NCBI GenBank assembly: GCA_964528735.1
Contig: CAZGUV010000007.1
Span: forward strand, 1 to 45,955
Direction of reading: 5' to 3'
Length of the DNA stretch: 45,955 nt
Origin: CAYNND01 sp964528735
GTDB taxonomy: Bacteria > Patescibacteriota > Minisyncoccia > Phycocordibacterales > UBA2100
The position numbers and the translations under genes are program-made. The notes below the pieces were generated by a model, which saw only the letters and a list, made by a program, of their open reading frames with translations, made no database searches and was not told the DNA's origin. Shown piece by piece: positions 15,508-24,084 of this stretch; within the stretch, counting starts at the first letter, position 1, and every line of letters starts with the position of its first letter.

Positions 15508-16527
15508 ATGAGTGACCGACTGAAACATGCGGCTGCAGGTCGCACAACAATCGATCAGTTTCTTTCAGACGAGTCTGGTTCAGTAGATATTCTCGCGCTT
15601 GCTGACGATACTAAATCCTTTTTGTCATGGATGTGGAAGTACAAAATCCCTGTTGCGGGAGCGCTCCTTGCACTCCTGCATGTGACCGTTAAGCAAGTTG
15701 ATGAACACAAAGCATCACACACAACACATACAGAGCTCAAGAGTAATGGAAGAGTAAAAACCATCACTTCTCTTATTGAAGAACTCGAACGACAAAATCC
15801 AGCTCAATTCGAGTCTTCGGTTGATGAAATCTCTCAGCTACTCGCGCGCCTTGAGCTTCCTACGGTCCGTGACTTTATGTCACGACACTATGAAAAATCA
15901 GATGAAGCGAAGACGCTCAATGAGCAACCGTGGGTACTTGAATGTCTTGCGCACAATGCGCTTCGAGAAGCGCGAAGCACCAAAGACATACGGGAACGAG
16001 GTCATCAGATGGTGGCATTTGTAACCATTGCGCGCTCGATGTTGCGCGGCGCAGGGTTTCCTTATGGTGATATTTGTGCGGTGGTAAAGCAGCCGGGTCA
16101 ATTTTCATGGACATTTGATAAGCGATTGCTCGACATGCCCATTCGGGAAGAAATGCGGAAACAATACTCAGTCATACATGCAGATTTGAAGCAGAAGATT
16201 GGTCACCTCACGCCAAAGGATGCATGGCACTTACTTTCGAAAGAGCTTGCGCTCGATTCGAAAGCGGTCTATTACCACCATGAAAAGATGTGGTCAGATG
16301 CACCTGGGCTTGTTGATAGCAAGGGACAACCTTTGTTTCCTCGGCCGCCACGCCCTGCGGATTTTGAGAAGATGAATAAGCAACAAAAGGCGATTATCCT
16401 CAGAAATGAGCGCTACTATAAGATGAGCCCGAAAGTGGCAAACTTTTTTGCAGGGCTACTTCGTCGTGGTGGGGAGCCTATCTCTGTTGGAACGCACAGG
16501 GTCTATCGGTACACCAAAGATCGCTAG
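15508..16527 (+). CDS. SleB-like cell-wall hydrolase
   Basis: A 339-residue protein with a segment resembling the SleB/Hydrolase_2 peptidoglycan lytic fold. CLAHNALREAR (147-156) carries a candidate catalytic glutamate, E154. HQMVAFVTIARS (166-177), FPYGDICAVVKQPGQFSW (184-201) and the YYHHEKMWSDAP stretch (255-266) match the order and spacing I recall for that family. A hydrophobic stretch at about 46-62 may be a membrane anchor. The first 40 residues and the basic C-terminal tail are unassigned. It probably acts on peptidoglycan during growth or division. The family call rests on motif memory and has not been searched. Confidence 0.6.
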   Translation: MSDRLKHAAAGRTTIDQFLSDESGSVDILALADDTKSFLSWMWKYKIPVAGALLALLHVTVKQVDEHKASHTTHTELKSNGRVKTITSLIEELERQNPAQFESSVDEISQLLARLELPTVRDFMSRHYEKSDEAKTLNEQPWVLECLAHNALREARSTKDIRERGHQMVAFVTIARSMLRGAGFPYGDICAVVKQPGQFSWTFDKRLLDMPIREEMRKQYSVIHADLKQKIGHLTPKDAWHLLSKELALDSKAVYYHHEKMWSDAPGLVDSKGQPLFPRPPRPADFEKMNKQQKAIILRNERYYKMSPKVANFFAGLLRRGGEPISVGTHRVYRYTKDR

Positions 16528-16600
16528 CCCTTTCTTTTTTGTCAAAAACAAGGTAATGTGCTCAACATTCTGTGTCTTTTGGCATTGAAACTACATTTTT

Positions 16601-18385
16601 ATGCAAATACGAAATATCGCAATTATTGCCCATGTGGATCATGGAAAGACAACACTTACTGACGCACTTTTGCGCCAGACCGGTATGGTAGACGACGCAA
16701 ATGCGTCCATGGACTCAAACACCCTTGAAAAGGAGCGTGGCATCACTATCTACGCAAAGAACACTGCCTTGTACTACAAGGACACGAAGATAAACATTGT
16801 GGACACGCCGGGTCACGCAGACTTCGGTTCTGAAGTGGAGCGCGTACTTCGCTCTATCGATTGTGTGCTTCTAGTTGTTGACGCGCAGGAAGGACCCATG
16901 CCACAAACTCGCTTTGTGTTGAAGAAGTCTCTCGAGCTTGGTTTGAAGCCGATTGTGGTCATCAACAAAATCGACAAGCCAGCAGCTAACCCTGACCTGT
17001 GTGAAGAGCAGGTACTCGAACTCTTCTACGAACTCGGAGCAAACGACGACCAAGCAAGCTTCCCAGTGGTGTATGCAATCGGGCGACAAGGCATTGCAAA
17101 GCGAAAGATTGCAGACGATTCAAAAGATTTGACTCCACTTCTTGATGTCATCCTCGAACACGTCCCTTCAGTCTCTGCGAGTCCAGAAGGTACACAGCTT
17201 CGTGCGCAATCATTTAACCTTGCATACGACAACTACGTCGGACGTATGGCAGTCGTGCGCGTCTACCAAGGTGAACTCAAGAACACTGCGTCAGTTATTG
17301 TGAAGAGCCCATCAGGCGCAGAGCGAAAAGGGAAGCTCACCAAAATGTATGCGTTCAAAGGATTTGACCGTGTTGAAACTGAGGTAGCAACTGCGGGTGA
17401 TATTGTCATGATCGCAGGTATTCCAGACATCACTATTGGAGAAACGATTTCAGATAAAGAAGGTGTAGAGCCATTGCCGGCAATCACTATCGACGAGCCA
17501 ACAATTACCCTCAACTTCTTGGTAAACAACTCACCATTTGCAGGAAAGGATGGAAAGTATGTTACTTCACGCCAGCTTCGAGACCGACTCGAACGAGAAC
17601 TCGAAGTAAACGTAGGTCTCAAGGTAGATTTCGTATCTCCAGAAGCGTTTCAAGTGTCAGGACGTGGTGAATTGCACATCTCAATCCTCCTTGAGCAGAT
17701 GCGCCGCGAAGGATATGAAATGCAGGTCTCTCAGCCAAAAGTAATCACCAAAGAGGAGAATGGTCAGAAAGTAGAACCATTTGAAGAAGTCACTATCGAC
17801 ACACCGATGGAATACCAAGGTGCAATCATCGAACGACTCGGTATGCGTGGCTTTATGTTGACGAACATGGTCACGAAAGAAAATACTACACGCGTTACTT
17901 TTGAAGGACCGACTCGAGGACTCTTGGGATACCGCGGGCAATTTGTGATTGATACGAAAGGTGAGGGCATCATGTCATCACGCGTGATCGGCTTTAGACA
18001 CTTTACAGGCACTATCCAAAAGCGTGTAGTGGGCTCGATGATTTCTATGGCAACTGGTACTGCAGTCGGATTTGCACTCTGGAATCTCCAAGACCGTGGC
18101 TTGCTCTACATCACGCCACAAACTGAAGTCTACGAAGGTATGGTTGTGGGCAACACCAGTAAGGGCGAAGAGATGGTGGTAAATCCGCTCAAAGGAAAGC
18201 AACTCACCAACGTTCGTGCGTCGGGTTCTGATGAAGCGATTACACTTTTCCCAGCATGGGAAATCACCATCGAGCGAGGACTAGAGACTATGAGTGATGA
18301 TGAGTATCTCGAAGTAACTCCACACTTCACACGACTTCGAAAACAAGCACTTACAGAGAACGACCGTTCAAAAGCGCGACGGTAA
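16601..18385 (+). CDS. typA: Translational GTPase TypA/BipA
   Basis: A 594-residue ribosome-binding GTPase. G1 is AHVDHGKTTL at residues 9-18, G2 lies in the EKERGITIYAKNTA region, G3 is DTPGHADFG, and G4 is NKIDKP. Domain II, the EF-G-like domain III/V region (GRGELHISILLEQMRREGYE) and the TypA-specific C-terminal domain (PTRGLLGYRGQF...GEGIMSSRVIGF) follow in order. Length is normal. A TACATT box ends 3 nt before the ATG. The stop codon directly abuts the stop of the convergent gene. Confidence 0.96.
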   Translation: MQIRNIAIIAHVDHGKTTLTDALLRQTGMVDDANASMDSNTLEKERGITIYAKNTALYYKDTKINIVDTPGHADFGSEVERVLRSIDCVLLVVDAQEGPMPQTRFVLKKSLELGLKPIVVINKIDKPAANPDLCEEQVLELFYELGANDDQASFPVVYAIGRQGIAKRKIADDSKDLTPLLDVILEHVPSVSASPEGTQLRAQSFNLAYDNYVGRMAVVRVYQGELKNTASVIVKSPSGAERKGKLTKMYAFKGFDRVETEVATAGDIVMIAGIPDITIGETISDKEGVEPLPAITIDEPTITLNFLVNNSPFAGKDGKYVTSRQLRDRLERELEVNVGLKVDFVSPEAFQVSGRGELHISILLEQMRREGYEMQVSQPKVITKEENGQKVEPFEEVTIDTPMEYQGAIIERLGMRGFMLTNMVTKENTTRVTFEGPTRGLLGYRGQFVIDTKGEGIMSSRVIGFRHFTGTIQKRVVGSMISMATGTAVGFALWNLQDRGLLYITPQTEVYEGMVVGNTSKGEEMVVNPLKGKQLTNVRASGSDEAITLFPAWEITIERGLETMSDDEYLEVTPHFTRLRKQALTENDRSKARR

Positions 18386-19825
18386 TCATTTTTGAATCCG
18401 TCCGTCTGGAACTCCAACTAAGTCAGACCATCCATTCCAATCGCCATTGAGCTCCTTCTTGTAGCGTGCATGACCTGATTTGTACACTTGTTGAGGATTG
18501 GAATCCCACCCCTGAGGGCGTGGATTTAATGAGCGGTACCATCTATCGATAGGATAGGGTGAGCCTGCTTCAATCCATTTTTTTGCTACTTCTGATTTGA
18601 ATGTTGCAAAAGGAAGTTGTGTTGCGCGTGTCTGCTCGCCAACTAGCTGTTTCCAGCTCTGCCACACACTTTTCCTGAGCTCACTCTTATAGTAATTCTC
18701 AGGGTTTCCGGGCCATCCTTCACTACGATAACTTGGAGCTATATCCATGTACCATTTTTGTACGTTGGTTGGTTTTCCCGCTGCTATCCATGCAGTGCGG
18801 ACTCGTTCACGCAATGTTTCAAATGAAAGAGGCTCAGGTACGTCACTCCCGACGAGTGCTGGCCAGCTTATCCATCCGTTGCGTCCTCGTCCTCGCGGTG
18901 AGTAGTATTTTTGCGGGTTGCTTGGCCACTGTGCAGGGCGCTTTTCTCCAAGCCCATGGTACCACTCTTGAATACTTGAAGGTTTTGGTTCAAGTGATGA
19001 CCATGCAAGTGCGACTTCTTCTTCAAACAATCGGTACGGTGCTCGGCGTCTGCTGAGCTCATTGATTGGAGCATTCCTCAAGCGTTTGGGGAATCGTTCT
19101 GGCATTTTTTGTATATGAGCTTCTGCAAGAGATGCACGCAGTGACTCAGTGGTGAGTGCGCTGCCTACTATCGATCCGATTTCTGGAGAGGTGCGTATGT
19201 ATTCTGCGCGTTCGAGCGCCGGCATACGCTGGAGCTCATTAAGTGTGAAGCCAATATGTGCAAGCTCGTACATATTTAGGATGTGCAAGTGTACATGCGC
19301 ACTATCGTTTGCAAAGACTATGACTCGTTCGAGTTCTGGTATAGTCACCCAGAGTGATTGCTCGGGTGCATGAATATATACAAACGACTGCTCATCGTGC
19401 TCGATGTCAAAGTCATGACCAAGCACGTGATTGAGCATGAGTAGGTACGGCAACACCACGCGGTCGAACTGAAGTCGTGATTCAGTGAGAGGTTGCCCTG
19501 TGTCTACTTTTTGCAGAGTAGTAATGACGTCGTCAATGTCATTTCTCGTGTCTTCGGTCATTGCCTCAGCGTCCTCAATCCATTCATCAATACCTTGTAG
19601 GTGAGCCCATGCGTATACATTTTCTTTCGTTGGAATCGAGTCGGGGTGGACACGCGCATACGCTTCGTATGCATGTTGTCGTATTTCTTGGAGTCGTTTC
19701 AGGGCATCTTGGCCATACGTCGAAATATTTTCTGGAGTAATATGCTTTGAAAGTATGGCAGTATATGCCTCCTCAATACGTTCGCGGATGCGCTCAGGTC
19801 GTTGTGGTATGTCCGCTTCACTCAT
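18386..19825 (-). CDS. Unknown protein with three W-rich C-terminal repeats
   Basis: A 479-residue protein that I do not recognise as a whole. The N-terminal 260 residues are mixed helical and acidic. The C-terminus has three tandem repeats of about 63-66 residues (about 264-326, 334-396 and 406-471). Each follows the pattern F..EV..AW...G.P....(E/K/R)WY......GWP.NP..YY......W.GW..LVG. The NP..Y...W..W..LVG part recalls the small repeat found next to some phage-type integrases (Pfam INT_rpt), from memory only. Start: ATG 19825 is 8 nt after TATACT; an earlier in-frame ATG would run into the divergent peptidase gene. Perhaps nucleic-acid binding; function unknown. Confidence 0.7.
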   Translation of the reverse strand: MSEADIPQRPERIRERIEEAYTAILSKHITPENISTYGQDALKRLQEIRQHAYEAYARVHPDSIPTKENVYAWAHLQGIDEWIEDAEAMTEDTRNDIDDVITTLQKVDTGQPLTESRLQFDRVVLPYLLMLNHVLGHDFDIEHDEQSFVYIHAPEQSLWVTIPELERVIVFANDSAHVHLHILNMYELAHIGFTLNELQRMPALERAEYIRTSPEIGSIVGSALTTESLRASLAEAHIQKMPERFPKRLRNAPINELSRRRAPYRLFEEEVALAWSSLEPKPSSIQEWYHGLGEKRPAQWPSNPQKYYSPRGRGRNGWISWPALVGSDVPEPLSFETLRERVRTAWIAAGKPTNVQKWYMDIAPSYRSEGWPGNPENYYKSELRKSVWQSWKQLVGEQTRATQLPFATFKSEVAKKWIEAGSPYPIDRWYRSLNPRPQGWDSNPQQVYKSGHARYKKELNGDWNGWSDLVGVPDGRIQK

Positions 19826-19833
19826 ACCTACGT

Positions 19834-19839
19834 AGTATA
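19834..19839 (-). promoter_or_regulatory. -10 box of the W-repeat gene
   Basis: TATACT on the minus strand, 8 nt before the ATG. It is back-to-back with the peptidase promoter 23 nt away, so the two genes are divergent and their promoters must compete or be co-regulated. Confidence 0.55.
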
Positions 19840-19861
19840 CGGCATTTCTGTGGTGCCAATA

Positions 19862-19870
19862 TGCTACTAT
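19862..19870 (+). promoter_or_regulatory. Extended -10 promoter of the M23 peptidase gene
   Basis: TGC then TACTAT (19865-19870), 6 nt before ATG 19877. Confidence 0.6.
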
Positions 19871-19876
19871 GCGCAC

Positions 19877-20725
19877 ATGATGCGACTCGCACTCACCATC
19901 TTGTGTCTGCTCCCCACCTCTGTTTCTGCAGCGGTACTCAGCATTGTCCCGGGCGACACAGTAACGCAAGGCGAGGTGTTTCAAGTACGTATTGATGGGC
20001 TCCCCAAAGGCGAGTATGTAAAAATGATAGATTTCGATGGTAACATCACGCCTTCATATACAGTCGGCACATCGGTGCGGGCGGTTCGTGGTCTACCACT
20101 GAGTGCAAAGACTGGTGAGCGTCCACTGCGCGTGACACTGAGCACTGGCGAAGTTATTGAGCGGGCGGTGCACGTGCTACCGAAGGAGAAGCCAATCTAC
20201 GCAATGCCTGAGATACCACAGTCGCTCGGTGGCAACACCGTGAAAGCTGAGACAAAACTCGTCTCTACACTCGCTGAAGAAAACAAAAAGCTCGTCAATC
20301 TTTTTTCACAAAAAAAAGCTTTGTGGTTTGTTCCATTCATACCACCAGTACAAAGTCCTGTTGTGACTGATGTGTTTGGGTATAGCCGTGCGGGAAGTGC
20401 CGTAACAATCACTCACAAGGGCACTGACTATCGAGCACCAATTGGCACACCGGTGTATTCGATGAATCGTGGAGTCGTGCGCCTCACGAAGACATTCAGA
20501 AATTATGGAAAAACAGTCGTGGTTGATCATGGGCTCGGTGTCATGACTCTCTATATGCATCTCTCGCGCATTCGAGTCTCCGAAGGACAGTTGGTAAAAC
20601 GGGGGCACCTGCTCGGTCTTTCGGGTGATACAGGATATGTGTCTGCTCCACATGTGCACCTCACGGTTCGAGTGAACGGTGCCTCTGTTGACCCGGAGTC
20701 TTTTTTACGAGTAATGGGTGAGTAA
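19877..20725 (+). CDS. M23 family (LytM-like) metallopeptidase
   Basis: A 282-residue exported peptidase predicted to cut peptidoglycan cross-links or act as a hydrolase activator. A signal peptide covers about 1-18 (cleavage after SVSA). An extracytoplasmic beta-rich region follows, then a coil (about 120-145) and the M23 core. Zinc ligands are complete: H180 and D184 in HKGTD, and H261 in HVHL, with H228 in YMHLS as the catalytic-type histidine. Start: ATG 19877 gives a clean signal peptide and sits 6 nt after a -10 box; longer readings run into the divergent gene. The next gene begins 2 nt after its stop. Confidence 0.9.
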   Translation: MMRLALTILCLLPTSVSAAVLSIVPGDTVTQGEVFQVRIDGLPKGEYVKMIDFDGNITPSYTVGTSVRAVRGLPLSAKTGERPLRVTLSTGEVIERAVHVLPKEKPIYAMPEIPQSLGGNTVKAETKLVSTLAEENKKLVNLFSQKKALWFVPFIPPVQSPVVTDVFGYSRAGSAVTITHKGTDYRAPIGTPVYSMNRGVVRLTKTFRNYGKTVVVDHGLGVMTLYMHLSRIRVSEGQLVKRGHLLGLSGDTGYVSAPHVHLTVRVNGASVDPESFLRVMGE

Positions 20726-20726
20726 T

Positions 20727-21761
20727 ATGCGCATCATTCTTGGCTCACAATCACCACGCAGAAAAAAAATACTCAACGACGCAGGGTATGTGATAGAAGT
20801 GCTCCCAGCACATTTCGACGAGGAATCATTGAGACACCATGACCCTCGTGAACTCACGCGTCTTCTCGCTCAGGCAAAAAACGAAACACTCCGAGCACGT
20901 GTATCAGGTAATCCTTGTATTATTACAGCTGATACTGTAGTTGCCTGTGAAGGTCGTATCTACGAAAAAGCAGCTAGTGAGCGAGAAGCGTATGAATGGA
21001 TCACCTCATTTATGGGCAAACGTCTCGACGTGTATACGTCGCAAGTGGTATACGACGTTGAGTCAGTATTTGAAGCAATTCATACAGGAGAGGCGCATGT
21101 ACTTTTTGGTGAGATACCTGAAGAGGTGAGACAACAGCTCGCACTCAATGCGTATAGTGCAAGTGTCGCGGGGGGCTTTAATATCGCTGACCCATTATTG
21201 ACGCCATATCTCACGATAGCAGGAGATCAGTCAACAATACTCGGGATGGATATTACGTGGGTTCAGCAAGCCCTTGTCCATATAGAGAAAATGCGCATGA
21301 GAAGTCATGTGAAATCCCTGTATCAAGCACATGATATGAGCGCGTATGTTGCAAACGCAGTTGCATGCATTGAGAAGGACACGCTTTTTGTACCGGCTCA
21401 GCGTGTCTTTGCGTATCATCCGATACAATCTCTTGAGATACCATGTATTGATCAATTAGTAAAAAAGTATCCTCACAAGGAGTGGGTGTTCCCAGAAGTT
21501 CGTGACGGCGAAATGTTTTTTGTGGTGCCAGAGCATCCCGTTGATTCGTTCTGCATGATTGTTCCTGCGCTCGCCCTGACAGCCTCAGGTGTGCGTTTGG
21601 GTAAAGGGAAGGGATTCTATGATCGGTACTTAAGTGAATCGCCACAGATGCAAGCGTACACCATATCGTGCGTTCCTGACTTCGCTCTTTTTCCTGCACT
21701 GCCGTCTGCTTTGCACGACGTTTCTGTGCGACATGCGTATGGGGTCGCCCAGTCATCATAA
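20727..21761 (+). CDS. Maf nucleotide pyrophosphatase fused to 5-formyl-THF cyclo-ligase-like domain
   Basis: A 344-residue two-domain protein. Residues 1 to about 188 are Maf-like: SQSPRRKKIL (7-16), ADTVV with D69, and SVAGGFNI (146-153). Maf proteins hydrolyse non-canonical or modified NTPs to the monophosphate. Residues about 189-344 resemble 5-formyltetrahydrofolate cyclo-ligase (MTHFS): VFPEVRDGEMFF, IVPALALTASGVRLGKGKGFYDRYL (278-302, with the G-KG-YDR nucleotide loop), and SCVPDF. That enzyme returns 5-formyl-THF to 5,10-methenyl-THF, and folD and glyA lie nearby. Start at ATG 20727; an in-frame GTG at 20718 would add three residues. Confidence 0.8.
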   Translation: MRIILGSQSPRRKKILNDAGYVIEVLPAHFDEESLRHHDPRELTRLLAQAKNETLRARVSGNPCIITADTVVACEGRIYEKAASEREAYEWITSFMGKRLDVYTSQVVYDVESVFEAIHTGEAHVLFGEIPEEVRQQLALNAYSASVAGGFNIADPLLTPYLTIAGDQSTILGMDITWVQQALVHIEKMRMRSHVKSLYQAHDMSAYVANAVACIEKDTLFVPAQRVFAYHPIQSLEIPCIDQLVKKYPHKEWVFPEVRDGEMFFVVPEHPVDSFCMIVPALALTASGVRLGKGKGFYDRYLSESPQMQAYTISCVPDFALFPALPSALHDVSVRHAYGVAQSS

Positions 21762-21782
21762 CCTTTCAAAATGGTAGGAGTG

Positions 21783-21791
21783 TGCTAGTCT
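21783..21791 (+). promoter_or_regulatory. rnpB promoter -10
   Basis: TGC then TAGTCT (21786-21791), placing the RNA start near 21797-21798. Confidence 0.4.
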
Positions 21792-21796
21792 GCCCC

Positions 21797-22122
21797 TATC
21801 GGGTAGTTGCTCCGTGAATAGCGGAGAGGAAAGTCCGAACATGCCCTCGAAAGAGGAGTACGGTAGCAGGTAATACCTGTCTGGAGTAATCCACGGGATG
21901 CGAACAGAGACGGCTTATTTGAGAAAATAAGCACCCCTTTGGGGAAGTCGTATGGCAACATACGAGTGCAACGGCTAAATTCCTACTTGCATGCAAGGCC
22001 GTGCCTCGCGTTCTCAGATACAATATTGTGTTTGAGAACGCGAGGAGAGCCGCTTGAGGTATGTGGCGACACATATCCCAGATATATAACTACCTATAAC
22101 AGAATTCGGCTTATAGATATCA
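21797..22122 (+). ncRNA. rnpB: RNase P RNA, bacterial type A-like
   Basis: Catalytic RNA that matures tRNA 5' ends. The universal core is present: GAGGAAAGTCCGAAC (21835-21850 region) and ACAGAATTCGGCTTAT (about 22099-22114). Together they form helix P4 as AAG(T)CCGAA/TTCGGCTT with the conserved bulged U. A perfect 13-bp stem CCTCGCGTTCTCA/TGAGAACGCGAGG (22004-22016 with 22033-22045) forms a long peripheral helix, probably P12. A short CTCCG/CGGAG hairpin precedes the core. The ends are estimates from the promoter and terminator. Confidence 0.93.
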
Positions 22123-22150
22123 AACCCCGCATCCGCGGGTGTTTTGATTT
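22121..22150 (+). terminator. rnpB intrinsic terminator
   Basis: A CCCGC/GCGGG stem (22126-22130 with 22135-22139) with loop ATCC, extended by AAA/TTT pairs and followed by a T-rich tract. Confidence 0.75.
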
Positions 22151-22184
22151 TGGTTGAAAATGTTCTTTATTTTGAGCCATATCA

Positions 22185-22193
22185 TGCTATAGT
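22185..22193 (+). promoter_or_regulatory. murJ extended -10 promoter
   Basis: TGC then TATAGT (22188-22193). Unlike most boxes here it lies 19 nt before the ATG (22213), so a short leader is expected. Confidence 0.55.
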
Positions 22194-22212
22194 GCGCCAC
22201 GAAGTACTACCT

Positions 22213-23886
22213 ATGATTACTCGTATTATCCAAATGGTTCAGAGTGAGATAAAGGGTCTCCACGAAACTGCGTACATGCTTGGCGCACTTTCACTCGCAT
22301 CGAGCTTGCTCGCCCTTATGCGTGACAGATTGTTTGCGCACCTCTTTGGGGCGAGTCTGACACTCGATGTCTACAATGCTGCATTTCGTGTCCCTGATGT
22401 TCTTTTTGTTTCTATTGCATCACTTGCGTCTGCATTCGTGCTTATACCCGCACTTGCATCAGCGCAGGAAAATCGTACCGAGCGTGCATTTATGCGCACC
22501 GTGTTGCTTGTAGTTGGTGTGCTTATGGTGACGGTCGCGACAGTGACAGCATTTTTCATGCCGCAGATTGTCCACTACCTTTACCCAGATATTTTTCTTG
22601 AAGGTGGTGGAGATGATTTGATTACACTTGCGCGGATACTGCTTGTGCAGATGGTCATCCTTGGATTTTCAAATATTGCAGCGAGTATTGTGCAGTTTTA
22701 TGGTCGCTACACACTCTTTGCTATTGCGCCGGTGATGTATAGCCTCGGTACCATTTTCGGTGCCATTGTTTTGTATCCGATTTTTGGCATTGCTGGAATG
22801 GGTTACGGAGTGGTGCTCGGGGCATGTGCTCACTTCCTCATTCAGTTTCCATTTTTCTACCACCACGGACTCAAAGGTGGAATGTCACTTGTACCACTGA
22901 AAGATATCGCGTACACCTTGCGCATGTCAGTACCACGGACGCTTTCGCTCGCATCGTCGCACATAAGTATTTTGGTCATAACAACACTGGCGAGCTCATT
23001 GGGCACAGGAGCAATCACACTCTTCGCGTTCGGGTACAATTTGCAGGCTGCACCACTTGCAATCATCGGTGCAAGTTATTCTGTCGCAGCGTTTCCCACA
23101 CTTTCGAAACTGTATCGCGAGAAAAACACCGAAAGTTACGTGACGCACATGTTGACTGCTGCGCGGCACATCATCTTTTGGTCGCTTCCGTTTACAGCAC
23201 TCTGCATCGTCTTGCGTGCCCACATCGTTCGTCTGATTCTTGGAACAGGTGCATTCGGTTGGGCAGAGACAAGAGTCACTGCCGCGGTGCTTGCACTCTT
23301 TTTGATATCACTTGCAGCGCAAGGGGTCACACTTCTTTTTGTGCGCGGATACTATGCAGCGGAGAAGACACTTGTGCCTCTTGTCATTACCGTTTCGACT
23401 GCGATCATGTCCATAGTGCTTGCGCATGGTTTTCTCTACCTTTACCAGCAAGGTGGTATGACAAAGTATTTTATTCATTCACTCCTTCGACTCGCTGACA
23501 CTGACCCAGCAGCTGTCGCTATGCTTGCGCTCGGTTTCGCAACTGCTTCGATTATCGGTGCTGCAGCACTCGTCATTACATTTTCATATTCAATTAAATC
23601 GGTCCGCTACTACATTCTCCGCGCGCTTCGTGAAGGGATGATAGGTGCAGTCATGACTGGTTTTGCGTGTTACCTCACGCTCCAGGCACTGAGCCCGTAC
23701 ATTCTTACTGATACATTTCTTAAGATTGCTTTTCTTGGTACGACAGCAGGTATTGTTGGCCTCACGTTCGGTGCGGGGATTTTGTATCTTATTGGCAATC
23801 GTGAGGTGCAAGAGGTGTGGCAAGCACTTCACTCAAAAACACTCTGGAAAACACGACCTACCGGAGGCGAAGACGTACCGCTCTAA
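22213..23886 (+). CDS. murJ: Lipid II flippase MurJ (MviN family)
   Basis: A 557-residue polytopic membrane protein with about 14 helices. The family flips lipid II across the cytoplasmic membrane for peptidoglycan synthesis. Seen: SSLLALMRDRLFAHLFGASLTLDVYNAAFRVPDVL near the N-terminus, GIAGMGYGVVLGACAHFLIQFPF, and SYSVAAFPTLSKL in the second half. The start is taken at ATG 22213 (MITRIIQ), 19 nt after the -10 box, because longer readings extend back across the rnpB terminator. It lies upstream of the lepA duplication region. Confidence 0.92.
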   Translation: MITRIIQMVQSEIKGLHETAYMLGALSLASSLLALMRDRLFAHLFGASLTLDVYNAAFRVPDVLFVSIASLASAFVLIPALASAQENRTERAFMRTVLLVVGVLMVTVATVTAFFMPQIVHYLYPDIFLEGGGDDLITLARILLVQMVILGFSNIAASIVQFYGRYTLFAIAPVMYSLGTIFGAIVLYPIFGIAGMGYGVVLGACAHFLIQFPFFYHHGLKGGMSLVPLKDIAYTLRMSVPRTLSLASSHISILVITTLASSLGTGAITLFAFGYNLQAAPLAIIGASYSVAAFPTLSKLYREKNTESYVTHMLTAARHIIFWSLPFTALCIVLRAHIVRLILGTGAFGWAETRVTAAVLALFLISLAAQGVTLLFVRGYYAAEKTLVPLVITVSTAIMSIVLAHGFLYLYQQGGMTKYFIHSLLRLADTDPAAVAMLALGFATASIIGAAALVITFSYSIKSVRYYILRALREGMIGAVMTGFACYLTLQALSPYILTDTFLKIAFLGTTAGIVGLTFGAGILYLIGNREVQEVWQALHSKTLWKTRPTGGEDVPL

Positions 23887-23931
23887 TCCTATGCGAATGC
23901 GCCGCTTTGTGGTAGCATCGCCCTCACAGAT

Positions 23932-24084
23932 ATGAACCACATCCGCAACTTCTCAATCATTGCACCTATCAAAGCGCAAAGCCGCTTTTTGGAAACCCAC
24001 GGTTTCCAACGTTCGCTTACGCTCACTGCCTTCCTCCACGGAGCACTCCCGTGCTCCGACCCACTCCCTCAATATGAGCGATAA
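23932..24084 (+). pseudogene. Partial duplicate of the lepA 5' end (50-codon frame)
   Basis: ATG 23932 opens a 50-codon frame. Its first 11 codons encode MNHIRNFSIIA, identical in protein to the start of LepA at 24094. The 33 bases differ at four positions, all third-position synonymous changes. The frame then departs into sequence unrelated to LepA and stops at TAA 24082. It is in the same phase as lepA (162 nt apart), so lepA carries an in-frame 54-codon upstream insertion closed by one stop. Either a dead remnant of a rearrangement or a translated leader peptide. Confidence 0.75.

Noticed and set aside
22144..22212. Longer MurJ starting at 22144
   Set aside because: This would begin inside the rnpB terminator and upstream of the murJ -10 box.
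23932..24084. A complete second lepA gene
   Set aside because: Only the first 11 codons match; the rest of the frame is unrelated and stops after 50 codons.
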